Below, in pieces: positions 42,785 through 52,542 of a stretch of DNA of 64,000 bases (positions are counted from its first letter, which is position 1; each line of letters starts with the position of its first letter). The notes under the pieces were generated by a model. The model was not told where the DNA came from. It searched no databases and saw nothing but the letters and a program-made list of their open reading frames with translations. The translations under genes and the position numbers were made by a program. The stretch comes from CAZYFH01 sp965249175 (GTDB lineage: Bacteria; Acidobacteriota; Vicinamibacteria; Vicinamibacterales; UBA8438), in assembly GCA_965249175.1 (NCBI GenBank), contig OZ252227.1:3224001-3288000 (forward strand), read 5' to 3'.

Positions 42785-44881
42785 CTAGTCCGCCAACGGG
42801 CTCGGTCGGATCTGGAACCGGACGATCTCGGTGGTCATGCGCCGGCCGCCCTCGGTGTGCCACACCGCGCCCGTGTCGTTGCTGGCCCACACCCCGCGAC
42901 CCTTCCACCCTCCGTCCGGATCGTCGATCCGCCCGTTAAGCCCACGCGTATAGAAGCCGAGCGGATACGGCACCCGCATCGTCACCCACTCGCCAGTCGC
43001 CGGTATGAGCGCCAGGAGCGAGTCGGATCCCGTCCCGTTGGCAATCGGCACGTTCGCGCCCAGGCCGAGGGTGTCGAACTGATCCACCCAGTCGTAGTAA
43101 TGGAACTCCGCGTTGGCCGAACCCTCCACGCCCGCCATCCGCGGGCCTGGCGTCTGATACAGCGTCCAGCCTTCCGGGCAGTGCTGCCCGGTCGCCGTCG
43201 GCCCGTTCAGCACCTGGCACTTCCGCCGGTCGAAGCTGGCCAGATGCCCGCTGCCGCTGAGCGCGGTCCAGATCACGCCCTGACGATCCACATCGATGCC
43301 GCGCGGGCTGTAGCCCCACCGGCTCGGGTCCACCCGCGGGTTCTCGAACGGCGGCTCGTAGATCTCGGCCGCGCACGTCTCGGGCGGGCGGCTGCCACGT
43401 ACGAGGCGCACGATTGCGCCGGGCGTGCCGGGGCTCGCCACCCACACCGAGTCGTCCACGGGGTTGGGGATGATGCCGTACCTGAAACTCGTGTGCTCGA
43501 AGTTGGGGGCGTCGACGCCGGTGATGCGCGTGTCGTGTGCCGGATCAATCGGATCGCCCGGCTCGTTCCATGGGCGGGTGATGCGGCCATCGCCGTTCGT
43601 GTCGAGCACCGTCGGACACCAGCCCTGCGCGGCCCGCCCGTCGCCGGTCGCGTCGTAGTGCTTCGTGTTCACCCACCCGATGACGTCGAAATCCCCGCTG
43701 AGCCACAGCGTGTCGACGGCATCCTCGGCGAACTGCAGGTGGTGCGTCATGTAGCAGGTATCGATCAGGGCGAACTCCTCGGTCTGCGGGTCGTAGTACG
43801 AGAGCTGCCGGTTGCTCCGCTCGAGCGGAAACCACCGCACCGAGGGATGGTCCGAGTCCCGGCACCACGTGGGGTTCTCGCTCGGCCGCATCTGCGTGGT
43901 GAGCCAGACGCGCCCCTGGGCATCGAACATCGGGTTGTGACCGCTCCCGACACCCTCAGGCAGCGGCAGCGTACGCGCACGATGCGCCACCGGGTCCAGC
44001 ACGACGAAATTGCCCCCGCCGATGCCATAGACCGGACCGTTCGGAAACAGCCTCGGATTACGTTTGTCGGTAGCGACGTTGTCGTGGACGCTGCTCCGCG
44101 CCGACGACCACCCCCACATCGTCAACACGAGGTTCCGTTCCAGCCCCTGCGGCCGCGGCGGCGACGGTGGCACGGCGCCACCGCGGATCCGATCCGACCA
44201 CTCGGCGAACGTCTGCGCGGCGCGCTGGCGCCCCATCCAGGTGAAATAGGTGTTCATCAGATGACGAGAACCGGCGACCTGCACGCGACTGTCCCACGCC
44301 TCTGCGGACGAGTCGAACCGGTTCAGGTCCGGGATGTCCCGGGTCGCCTTGTTGCCCATCTGATGACACAGCTCGCAGCCGTCCTTGAGCCGGTCGATCC
44401 AGTGCGCCTGCGTCCGAATCTCTGGACCAATCCCGTTCCCGTTCGGCCCGGTCCCGGGGAAGTCACCCTCCGGCGGGACTTCCAGGAGCGAGTACCAGTA
44501 GCTGGCCGGGTAGATCTCAGCGGCCGCCTGGGGCGTGGGGGCGGCCCTCGCCACGAACGTCACCTCCGCGCCCGGGCGTGCTTGCTGCTTCTCCGAGTCG
44601 ACGAGGCCATAGCCCCGCACCCACACCTCGTAGCCCGCCGCCGGCAGATCCGGCACCAGATACCGCCCCGCGTCGTCGGTGACGACGATCTTGCGGAACC
44701 GGGTCTCGAGATCGGTCGTCTCGGCGATGACCCAGACACCTGCCTCGGGGCCGTCGGGGCCGTTCACGACGCCGCTGATGTCGTCGCCGCCAGCAAGGGC
44801 CGGAACGTGCGCCGGCCCCAGCACACCAGCGAACCCAATCGCTGCCGCGCCCACGAGCGTCAATCGCAGTGCGTGCCGCAT
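42785..44881 (-). CDS. Large exported protein: regulatory-like domain, CxxCH, propeller-like region (paralogue)
   Basis: A 698-residue paralogue of the protein at 38120. The signal is ALRLTLVGAAAIGFAGVLG. The regulatory-like domain has SGVVNGPDGPEAGVWVIAET and TDDAGRYLVPDLPAAGYEVW; the haem motif is CELCH (169-173). Later segments GHNPMFDAQGRVWLTTQMR, GYSPRGIDVDRQGVIWTALS and FYTRGLNGRIDDPDGGWKGR match the paralogue almost residue for residue, so this is a fairly recent duplication. ATG 44881 is chosen because AGGAG lies 7 bp upstream; a TTG at 44902 is possible. It is first in the operon 42785-40343-38120. Confidence 0.82.
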   Translation of the reverse strand: MRHALRLTLVGAAAIGFAGVLGPAHVPALAGGDDISGVVNGPDGPEAGVWVIAETTDLETRFRKIVVTDDAGRYLVPDLPAAGYEVWVRGYGLVDSEKQQARPGAEVTFVARAAPTPQAAAEIYPASYWYSLLEVPPEGDFPGTGPNGNGIGPEIRTQAHWIDRLKDGCELCHQMGNKATRDIPDLNRFDSSAEAWDSRVQVAGSRHLMNTYFTWMGRQRAAQTFAEWSDRIRGGAVPPSPPRPQGLERNLVLTMWGWSSARSSVHDNVATDKRNPRLFPNGPVYGIGGGNFVVLDPVAHRARTLPLPEGVGSGHNPMFDAQGRVWLTTQMRPSENPTWCRDSDHPSVRWFPLERSNRQLSYYDPQTEEFALIDTCYMTHHLQFAEDAVDTLWLSGDFDVIGWVNTKHYDATGDGRAAQGWCPTVLDTNGDGRITRPWNEPGDPIDPAHDTRITGVDAPNFEHTSFRYGIIPNPVDDSVWVASPGTPGAIVRLVRGSRPPETCAAEIYEPPFENPRVDPSRWGYSPRGIDVDRQGVIWTALSGSGHLASFDRRKCQVLNGPTATGQHCPEGWTLYQTPGPRMAGVEGSANAEFHYYDWVDQFDTLGLGANVPIANGTGSDSLLALIPATGEWVTMRVPYPLGFYTRGLNGRIDDPDGGWKGRGVWASNDTGAVWHTEGGRRMTTEIVRFQIRPSPLAD

Positions 44882-45065
44882 CACTCGGCTCCTTCTCGTC
44901 AACCGCCAACGTCATCACCCGCGCGTCATTCGCCGTGCCGTGCGCCAGGACGCAGTCCTCGAGCGCCCCGCAGGAGGTCGCCCGCGTGTCGAGCCGTCGG
45001 CGGGGCCCGTCGAAGGGGTCCGATCCGATGACGACGGAAGACCAGTTGCATCGGGCTCAGGGTCG

Positions 45066-47930
45066 TCAGAACGCGATCCGGATCCCGAGCTGGCCTTGAC
45101 GGGCCTGATACTCGACGAGAGACGACGGCTGCGGTCCGCCGAAAGCCGCGCTCGCTTCGTCCGTCACCCAGCTTCCAAAGTTCCTGCGGTTGAACAGGTT
45201 GAACACCTCCGCGATGGCGTCGATGGATATGCCGCCGACGTTGAACCGTTTCTGCACCCGCATGTCGACCCTGTGCAGCTGGTCGCCGACGAACGAGTTG
45301 CGCGGTACGATCGTGCCATCGGGGCGCAGGCGGTTCGGGATTTCGGGCGCGGAGCCGGAGTTGCGCAGGTTGCCGTTGTAGGTGACTTCGCGGCGCTCAC
45401 CCGAGGCGAAGAAATAGAGCCCGCTGAGCTGGAAGCCGCCGGGCAGCTGCCAGATGCCGTTGATCACCCCGCGGTGACGCTGATCGGGGATCGTCGCCTG
45501 GCCGCCGGCGGCCGATAGCGTGTACTCATCCCCGTAGTCCTGCACGACCGGGACCGGGAGCGGCGTATTGCACGTCCCCGTCACCCCGTTGAACGGGAAC
45601 TGACACCCAGGGTTGAGCGGGAGCGGAAAGTAGTTCCAGGTGCCCGAGAGCGTGTACGTGCCCGACAGCTGCCAGTTGTCGCTGAAGCGCTTCGTGAAGG
45701 AGGTCTCCAGCCCGTGGTAGTTGGTATAGCTATCGGTGAACCGCAGGACCGCGAGCCCCAAGTCGGGGAACGGTCGCGTGCTGCGGGTGCTGTACGGCAT
45801 CGGCGCTCCCGTCACCGGGTCGAAGCTCACGTTGACGTTCCGGAAGCTCTCGACACGCTGCTCGTTGTTCCAGACGTAATCGGCCGACACGACCATCTCG
45901 TTGCCGAGCTGCCGCTGAATCCCGACCGACGTCTGGTTCGTATAGGGCGTACGCATCTCGTCGCTCGTGACCCAGGAGGTCGCGTAGTCATGCGGCAGCA
46001 GCCTCGCATCCAAAAAGGACGGCACCGTCCCGGTGCCGAACGGGTTCGACGCGAAATCGGCCCGGCCGTCGTTGAAGAGCTCCGGCGCGACCGTATTCAC
46101 CCCGCTGACGTAGGTGACGTGGCTCACGTGGTCGGTCATCCCCATGTAGTAGATGCCCCACCCGCCGCGGAGGACGGTCTTCTCGTCGGGGAGCGAGTAG
46201 GCGAACCCCAGGCGCGGCCCGAAGTTGAACCACTCCTGCCCAACGCCGCCCGGCTTGAATGGGGGCAGCGAGACCTCTTTCGCGTACGCGTCCGTGTAGA
46301 AATCCCAACGGACGCCGAGGTTGAACGTCAGGTTACTCGACGCCGCCCAGTTGTCCTGGAACCAGGCCGCGTACTCCGGCTTGAGGCGGTTGTACTTGAA
46401 GTTGCCGATGCCCTGGCGCACCTGAAACGTGTGCGGCGACAGCGCGTCGATGTCCCAGGTCGACCAGTCGTTCCAGACGGGGAAGACATCCGCGAGGTTT
46501 GGCGGGAGGCCGAGGAAGGCGAGGATCATGCTATCCCGGAAGTTCGGCCAGTAGAGGAAGTTGTCCGGGATCAACATCTCCCCGCCCAGCTTGATCTCGT
46601 GGTTGCCGCGCAGCATGGTGAAGTCGTCGCGAATGGAATACGTATCCTGGTATTCCCGGAGCGGAAACACGAAGATCTTGCCGGCGATCAGCCCGGGCAT
46701 GATGATGAACGGGACATCCTCGAGCCCCGGCAGGCCGACCGAATCATAATGGAAGATGGCGAGGCCGCCCTTGAGTGTGTTGACACTGCGTCCCGTCGTC
46801 TGGGTCAGGGTCACGAAGGCCTGGCCCGAGACCCGCGACACGTCCTGTTGCACGGACGGATGCTGCGTGGCACTCCCACCAGTTCTCCGGTCCTCGATCG
46901 ATCCGGTCGTGCGGACCGACAACCGCGTCCGGTCGGTGAGCTGCGCGTCGATCTTTAAGCCGGCCTGCTGGACCGTGTCGGTGTGAAAGATATCCGGGAT
47001 GTTGAAGGCCGGATAGGGCGTGTTCCACGACAGCGTCCGCGGCTCGCGCTCGCCTTCGTAGAAGCCGAAGAAGTGAAACCTGTCTTCTATGATCGGGCCG
47101 CCGAAGGTCATGCTGACCTGCTGGTTCTGGTACTTCGGCGTGAAGCCGAGGACGTGGTCTTCCGCGTTGAGCGCGTTGTGCCGGAAGTAGCCCCCCACGG
47201 TGCCACTGAACGTGTTGGTGCCCGATTTCGTCACGGCGTTTATCTGGATTCCCTTCGACCGGCCCTGGGTAGCGTCGAACCGGTTGCTGATCAGCTCGAA
47301 CTCGGCGATGGCATCGCGGCTGAAGCGTGGCTGCCCGATGCCCCCCAAGGTGAGGCTGGTGCTCACCTGCTGGCCGTCGAGGTTGAGCTGGAACCAGCCC
47401 GACGAGACGCCGAACGGGTTGTTCGAGACCGCGTTCGCGCGACTTCCTGGCGCGAGCATCGTGAGCGCCATCCAGTTCCGTCCGTTCAACGGCAGCTCTT
47501 CCATCTGGCGGCGATCGATGACGCCGCCGAGGTCGGACTCGACAAGATCGAGTAACGGAATCGCACCCGTGACCGTGACCGTTTCCTGGACGCTGGCGAG
47601 GACCATTTCGAAATCGATTCCCGCCCGCTGCCCGACCTGCAGCTCGACCGCCTCCTGCGTGACGACAGAAAAACCGCTCAGCTCGGCCGTGATGTTGTAG
47701 ACGCCCGGTCGCAGGCCGCCAATCCGATACCCGCCCGAGACATCGGTCACGCCGAGGAAGGTGTTGCCGCTCTCGACATGCCGGGCCGTGACCGTGACAC
47801 CCGGCAGCACGGCATCTGTGGCGTCGCGTGCCGTGCCGGCGACGACGGTCTCCTGGGCGTGGACCAGTGCCGGCGCAGCCAGCACGAGACATACCGCGGA
47901 CGCGAGAAATGCTCTTGATCGACGAAGCAT
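45066..47930 (-). CDS. TonB-dependent receptor with N-terminal carboxypeptidase-like domain
   Basis: A 954-residue outer-membrane transporter. A signal peptide ends near LVHAQ; residues ~25-110 form a regulatory-like domain (GTARDATDAVLPGVTVTARH, TDVSGGYRIGGLRPGVYNIT). A plug follows with PLNGRNWMALTMLAPG and IQINAVTKSGTNTFSGTVGG, then a long barrel ending with an aromatic C-terminal strand QLGIRIAF. This resembles the acidobacterial receptors called OAR-like. The ATG at 47930 is preceded by AAGGAGGG. It should import the product or substrate handled by the surrounding redox proteins; the ligand is unknown. Confidence 0.9.
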   Translation of the reverse strand: MLRRSRAFLASAVCLVLAAPALVHAQETVVAGTARDATDAVLPGVTVTARHVESGNTFLGVTDVSGGYRIGGLRPGVYNITAELSGFSVVTQEAVELQVGQRAGIDFEMVLASVQETVTVTGAIPLLDLVESDLGGVIDRRQMEELPLNGRNWMALTMLAPGSRANAVSNNPFGVSSGWFQLNLDGQQVSTSLTLGGIGQPRFSRDAIAEFELISNRFDATQGRSKGIQINAVTKSGTNTFSGTVGGYFRHNALNAEDHVLGFTPKYQNQQVSMTFGGPIIEDRFHFFGFYEGEREPRTLSWNTPYPAFNIPDIFHTDTVQQAGLKIDAQLTDRTRLSVRTTGSIEDRRTGGSATQHPSVQQDVSRVSGQAFVTLTQTTGRSVNTLKGGLAIFHYDSVGLPGLEDVPFIIMPGLIAGKIFVFPLREYQDTYSIRDDFTMLRGNHEIKLGGEMLIPDNFLYWPNFRDSMILAFLGLPPNLADVFPVWNDWSTWDIDALSPHTFQVRQGIGNFKYNRLKPEYAAWFQDNWAASSNLTFNLGVRWDFYTDAYAKEVSLPPFKPGGVGQEWFNFGPRLGFAYSLPDEKTVLRGGWGIYYMGMTDHVSHVTYVSGVNTVAPELFNDGRADFASNPFGTGTVPSFLDARLLPHDYATSWVTSDEMRTPYTNQTSVGIQRQLGNEMVVSADYVWNNEQRVESFRNVNVSFDPVTGAPMPYSTRSTRPFPDLGLAVLRFTDSYTNYHGLETSFTKRFSDNWQLSGTYTLSGTWNYFPLPLNPGCQFPFNGVTGTCNTPLPVPVVQDYGDEYTLSAAGGQATIPDQRHRGVINGIWQLPGGFQLSGLYFFASGERREVTYNGNLRNSGSAPEIPNRLRPDGTIVPRNSFVGDQLHRVDMRVQKRFNVGGISIDAIAEVFNLFNRRNFGSWVTDEASAAFGGPQPSSLVEYQARQGQLGIRIAF

Positions 47931-48091
47931 TAGTCCCTCCTTCGTTTTCCGTGCACGAATATCAGCCGACGGCAAACACCATACAGACGCGCATCTTTGG
48001 CCCGTACCCTTCAACGATCTACTGCGCGCCGTTGCGCATCTACGTCCTCTACCCGTCGGCGACGCGTTCACCAAACAGTGACAACCCGCGG

Positions 48092-49663
48092 TTACCTAGG
48101 TGATTGCTCGCCTGCGGCGGCATCATCGCGGGCGCCAAGCCTGCGCAGCAAATCCCCGGTGCTCGTCCGAACGGTCACGTTGCCACTGCCGGCACGGAAA
48201 CGGTCCGCCACTATCAGGGGCGTCTCTCCGCGAGCGTTCGCCATATTCACCTCGGCGCCTCGGTCGACCAGGTACTGGACCAGCGCGTCCGACTTGATGT
48301 GGGCCGCCGCGTGCAGCGCGGTGTTGCCGACCTCGTTCACCGCGTTGACGTCGGCACCGAGCTCCATCGCGAGCGCGACGCTTTCAAGCGTGCGCCGCTC
48401 CGTCACGAGGCTCTCGGCCTGATACCGGCCCAGACCGGCGGCAACCATCAGCGGCGTCGTGCCGTCCCTCGTCGGCAGGTGTGCGTCGGCGCCGAGCTCG
48501 GCAAGCAACCGCATCACCTCGACATCGCCCGCCATGGCGGCCAGAAGGAGCGGCGTCGCGCCATCGAAGACCTTCACCCCCTGCTTATTGTGCTCGTATG
48601 ACAACTGGCTGTAGCCGAACCGCGGCGGGATCTTCCGCATGCGGGCGTTCGGATCCGCGCCGTGCGCCAGCAGCGCCCGAACCAACTCGAGCTTGCCGGC
48701 TGGCACCCCGCGAATCGCGCGCCACTCGTCTTCGCGCTCAGCGGCGATGCCGTTCGGTCCCGAAAGCTCCGTCTGCCACGCGCCCGCTGCCCAATGCAGG
48801 GGCGTGTAGTCCGGGCCTTCCGGCTCTTCGTCCGCCTCGGCCGCCGCGTCCGAATCCGGCTCCGGCGCGAAGGGGTCGCGTCCCTTCACAATCGGGCCCG
48901 CGTTCGGGTCCGCGCCCTCGTCAAGCAGCAAGACGACGACCGGCACGTGGCCGCGCACGGTCGCCACGATCAACGCGCTCGTGCCATCCGGGGTCACCTG
49001 GTTCACGTCCGCGCCCGCGTCCAACAGGACCCGGGCCGTCTCGACGGTTCCCTCGCGCGCGGCGAACAGCAGTGGCGTGAACCCGTCGCGGGACTGGGCA
49101 CCGACTTCGGCTCCCTGCCCGACGAGGACCCGCGCCACGTCGGCGTGGCGCCTGGAGGCCGCCCACATCAGCGCCGTCTGCTTCGTGACAGGATCGGCCG
49201 CATGCACGTCCGCGCCGGCTGCCAGCAACGCCTCTACCGCGTCGACGCTCCCGGTGCTCGCGGCCCGCATCAGTGGCGTCTCCCCGCTCACGCGCGCGGC
49301 GTTCGGGTCGGCCCCCGCTTCGAGGAGCAGCGCAACCATCTCGCCATTCGCGTTGGCGCAAGCGAGCGAGAGCGGCGTGACGCCGTGCACGTTCGCGGCC
49401 GTGACGTCGGCGCCGGCCCGAATCAGCAACTCCGCGGTGTCAAGATCATCCCTGTGCGCTGCCCAATGGATCGCCGTGGCGCCATCCGGTTGCGTCTCGT
49501 TCACATCAACCTGCTCGGCAAGCAGCGCACGCACCGCGTTTGCGTCCTGGCGCTCGACCGCCTGCACGAGACGCAGATCGTTGGCGACAGCCGCCAGGGT
49601 GCCAGCGGCGGACAGCAGCAGAACCGTTCCCCAGCAGGCAGCGCGCATGGCGTGGGTACTCAT
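48092..49663 (-). CDS. Exported ankyrin-repeat protein (second copy)
   Basis: A 523-residue protein with a signal-like N-terminus (CWGTVLLLSAAGTLAAVA) and about eleven ankyrin repeats. These include LRLVQAVERQDANAVRALLA, DGATAIHWAAHRDDLDTAEL and GNTALHAAAHIKSDALVQYL. It is homologous to the protein at 34108 (near-identical opening LRLVxAxExxxxxxVRALLAE), differing by an inserted acidic loop (PEPDSDAAAEADEEPEG). It lies between the TonB receptor and the quinoprotein on the same strand and probably provides a protein-binding scaffold in the periplasm. Confidence 0.9.
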   Translation of the reverse strand: MSTHAMRAACWGTVLLLSAAGTLAAVANDLRLVQAVERQDANAVRALLAEQVDVNETQPDGATAIHWAAHRDDLDTAELLIRAGADVTAANVHGVTPLSLACANANGEMVALLLEAGADPNAARVSGETPLMRAASTGSVDAVEALLAAGADVHAADPVTKQTALMWAASRRHADVARVLVGQGAEVGAQSRDGFTPLLFAAREGTVETARVLLDAGADVNQVTPDGTSALIVATVRGHVPVVVLLLDEGADPNAGPIVKGRDPFAPEPDSDAAAEADEEPEGPDYTPLHWAAGAWQTELSGPNGIAAEREDEWRAIRGVPAGKLELVRALLAHGADPNARMRKIPPRFGYSQLSYEHNKQGVKVFDGATPLLLAAMAGDVEVMRLLAELGADAHLPTRDGTTPLMVAAGLGRYQAESLVTERRTLESVALAMELGADVNAVNEVGNTALHAAAHIKSDALVQYLVDRGAEVNMANARGETPLIVADRFRAGSGNVTVRTSTGDLLRRLGARDDAAAGEQSPR

Positions 49664-49812
49664 GGGTCTGTCTCCCTCGACTTAAGCAAGACCGCACGCG
49701 ACAGCGTCACTCAGCCGACGAACCGGCTCGAAACAGCTACTCGCGTCGACCATATCACCACTCCCGAGAATGGCACCACGCCGTTCAGGCTGGCGGCCCG
49801 GGGGATTCGACC

Positions 49813-51783
49813 CTATTCCGCGGCCAACGCGATCAAGCCGACGGCGTTGCCCGTGCCATACGCCAGCACGAGGTACTGCTTGCCGTCGAGCATGTAGGTC
49901 ATCGGCGACCCCGTCGGAGGCACGTCGAGCACCACCGAGTGTAACGTGGCGCCGGTCGCCTTGTCATAGGCATTCAGCACGGATGGCGGGGTGCTCCCGG
50001 ATCGGGTCGCGCTGGCGTTCCCGAAGTCGAGATCCGGCGCATCGCCGCCGCGGAGGCCGAGAAACAGCAAGGTCTTGGTCACCAGCGGGCCAGTATACGA
50101 CCCGCCGCCCAGCGGGCCGGGATCGGGAATGCCGAGGTCGATGACCTGCTGACGCGGCCCATCCCCCAAGGGGACCCTCCACTCACGCGTGCCCGCGTTG
50201 AGGTTGAACGCGCTCAATCGAGAGTACGGCGGCTTGAAGAGGGGGAGGCCCTGGGGGCCACGCAGTCTCGTCCCGCCAGCGCGGATGTAGCGGAAGTCCG
50301 AGCGGCTTGGATCGGGCGTGTCCAGTTGGATGGCGTGCGGGCGCGTGTGTGACGGCACATACAGCCAGCCAGTCGTCGGGTCCACCCCAGCCCCCGGCCA
50401 GTTGGCCCCGCCCCCTGCACCCGGCATCAGGATCGTGCCCTGCTTTCCACTGTCGGCGACGGTGGGGGGTTCGAAGAGGGGTCCGTAGACGAACCCATTC
50501 AGGATCTCTATCGCTTCCTGACGCAGCTCCGGCGTGAAGTCGATGAGATCGTCGATCGTCACCCCTTGGCGGTCGAAGGCCGGGGGCTTCGTCGGATGCG
50601 GCTGTGTGGGTGCTGTCTTCTCGCCGGGCACGGTCGACTGCGGCACCGGCCGTTCCTCGATCGGCCAGACCGGCTCGCCGGTTACACGGTCGAAGACATA
50701 GGTGTAGGCCTGTTTCGTCACCACGGCCACGGCCTTGACCGGCCGGCCGTCGACCACGAGATCCACGAGCAACGGCGCCGCGGTCGCGTCGTAGTCCCAA
50801 AGGCCGTGGTGGACGAACTGATAGTGCCAGACCCGCTCACCGGTCGTCGCGTCGAGACACACGATGCTTTCGGCAAAGAGGTTGTCACCGTGTCGATGCC
50901 CGCCGTACCAGTCGTTGGTCGGCGTGCCCGTCGGAACATAGACATAGCCCAGTTCCGGATCGGCGCTGAGCAACCCCCAGGCATTCGCAGCCCCCGTGTC
51001 GCGCCATGAGCCGTTCTCCCAGGTCTCGTTGCCGAACTCGCCCGGTTGCGGAATCGTGTGGAATTCCCAGAGCTCCTCGCCGGTCCGCACGTCGAAACCC
51101 CGCACGTCGCCGGGCGGCGCCAACTGGTAGCGTGGGCCATCGAACACCACCGATCCGATGACGACCACGTCACCGACCACGATCGGCGCCGACATCAGCT
51201 GATAGTCCCGGCGCGGGATCGGCCGTCGCAGCCCCTGGGTCGCATCGATGGCGCCATCCGCCCCGAAATCAGCGACCGGCCGGCCGGTCTTCGCGTCGAG
51301 CGCATAGAGATAGGCGTCGCCTGTCGGGAGAAAAACGCGCGAGTTGAGACCGTCGGACCAGTAGGCCACCCCACGGGCGTTGAATCCCGTGTTGGCGGGC
51401 GGATCCCCCTCCCAGGTCCCCGGGTCGAACACCCACAGCGTCTCGCCCGTTGCCGCATCGACCGCCGCAGCCTGACTCATCGACGTCTTGATGTACAGCA
51501 CGCCGTCGACCATGACCGGTGTGGCCTTGAAGGCCCAGGGCAGCATCGGAAGGTCGGCGCGGTGGGCGGTCACGATCGCGTTGTCGGGCGAGTCCCACCG
51601 CCAGACGACGCTCAGCTGCTTGACCGTGTTGCCGTCGATCTGATCGAGCGGCGAGTACTTGGTGCTGCCGGGGTCGCCGCCATACGCCGGCCATCGCCCC
51701 TCGGGCGTCCCACGCTGAGCCCAAGTGGGGGCCGAGCCACACAGGGCGAGCGTCAGCAGGACAAGCGAGATGTGGTCTCGCAT
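49813..51783 (-). CDS. PQQ-dependent (glucose-dehydrogenase-like) quinoprotein
   Basis: A 656-residue exported PQQ propeller without membrane helices beyond the signal peptide (LVLLTLALCGSAPTWAQ). Typical segments are WPAYGGDPGSTKYSPLDQID, AATGETLWVFDPGTWEG, GLLSADPELGYVYVPTGTPT, HYQFVHHGLWDYDATAAPLL and YTGPLVTKTLLFLGLRGGD. It matches the membrane glucose dehydrogenase/PQQ-hydrolase branch rather than the alcohol-dehydrogenase branch of the quinoprotein at 27047. The substrate is probably a sugar or alcohol but is not certain. No PQQ biosynthesis gene occurs in the window. Confidence 0.88.
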   Translation of the reverse strand: MRDHISLVLLTLALCGSAPTWAQRGTPEGRWPAYGGDPGSTKYSPLDQIDGNTVKQLSVVWRWDSPDNAIVTAHRADLPMLPWAFKATPVMVDGVLYIKTSMSQAAAVDAATGETLWVFDPGTWEGDPPANTGFNARGVAYWSDGLNSRVFLPTGDAYLYALDAKTGRPVADFGADGAIDATQGLRRPIPRRDYQLMSAPIVVGDVVVIGSVVFDGPRYQLAPPGDVRGFDVRTGEELWEFHTIPQPGEFGNETWENGSWRDTGAANAWGLLSADPELGYVYVPTGTPTNDWYGGHRHGDNLFAESIVCLDATTGERVWHYQFVHHGLWDYDATAAPLLVDLVVDGRPVKAVAVVTKQAYTYVFDRVTGEPVWPIEERPVPQSTVPGEKTAPTQPHPTKPPAFDRQGVTIDDLIDFTPELRQEAIEILNGFVYGPLFEPPTVADSGKQGTILMPGAGGGANWPGAGVDPTTGWLYVPSHTRPHAIQLDTPDPSRSDFRYIRAGGTRLRGPQGLPLFKPPYSRLSAFNLNAGTREWRVPLGDGPRQQVIDLGIPDPGPLGGGSYTGPLVTKTLLFLGLRGGDAPDLDFGNASATRSGSTPPSVLNAYDKATGATLHSVVLDVPPTGSPMTYMLDGKQYLVLAYGTGNAVGLIALAAE

Positions 51784-51820
51784 GGCGTTTCGTCGCGTCG
51801 GCGATGCTTCCGACTCGACT

Positions 51821-52336
51821 TCAGAATGCTAGTGTCGCCTGGGGTGCGAGTGCCGAAACGCCGCACCTCACGCTGGACCGTATCACATCCTGTCCTGAGA
51901 TCTGGTTGCGGGGGGCCACGGTAAGCCAGGACGTGAAGTGCTTCTCGGTCGCCCAGCGCCGCATGTCGAGGCCGATCTCCGAGACGAGCTTGAGCGCACC
52001 GTAGGGGCCCACGCCGGGAAGCTCCGTCAGGTCCACGCCGCCGCACAGGGTGTGCAGCGGCGATCGGATATCAAAGTGCGGCTCGTGGGCGCGCGGCCGG
52101 CAGGAGCGCCGGGGCGGCCCGAGGCGGGTGCCGGGCGGCTGGGCGGTGGCCTCGAGCCAGTCGGCGAGCGCCGCGAGATCGTGCGTGAAGCTCCTGAACT
52201 CCCACACCGGCTGCGGATCCCGATCGCCGGGCACCGCCACCCAGTGGCTCTCGCCGCCGATGTCGATGCCCGCGGCGTTGAGGTGGATGGTCTGGAGCAG
52301 CTGTTGCTCGCGGCGCGGGGAACAACGTACCAGCAC
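51821..52336 (-). pseudogene. IS110-family transposase remnant with internal deletion
   Basis: The N-terminal part HLNAAGIDIGGESHWVAVPG is the DEDD-type start of an IS110 transposase. It is joined after ~30 unlike residues to LTELPGVGPYGALKLVSEIG and SWLTVAPRNQISG from the C-terminal Transposase_20 region, whose catalytic Ser lies further on and is missing. Roughly 200 residues are gone, so it is inactive. It separates the second quinoprotein from the second DUF1552 gene, which lacks the expected DUF1592 neighbour. Confidence 0.75.
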
Positions 52337-52470
52337 TGCGGTTATGATAGAGCCACGTCTCGAAGCGGTCGGCGGGCCGTCAGCGTGTGCCGCGCCGTAC
52401 CGCGCCGGGCTCGAGGCAACCCGCCGAGGCTGCGGCCCGGGGGCCTACCGCTGGTCGTCGACTATCGTCG

Positions 52471-52509
52471 TCATCGACATCGTCATCGTCATCGACATCG
52501 TCATCGTCA
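52471..52509. repeat. Short TCATCG-rich repeat upstream of the DUF1552 gene
   Basis: A 39-bp stretch made of tcatcgacatcgtcatcg in two consecutive copies, inside a run of TCATCG/TCGTCG units. It lies 34 bp before the start codon of the second DUF1552 gene, between an IS110 remnant and the ribosome site. It may be slippage-prone. Confidence 0.6.
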
Positions 52510-52542
52510 AGAGCTCGCTGTCTAGACAAGGAGAGCCGAGTC

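Noticed and set aside
42776..45031. Plus-strand frame of 751 codons opposite the large CxxCH protein
   Set aside because: Antisense to a well-supported exported protein with a close paralogue. The Arg/His/Pro-rich composition is typical of a shadow frame; the same holds at 38192-39211 and 34543-35565.
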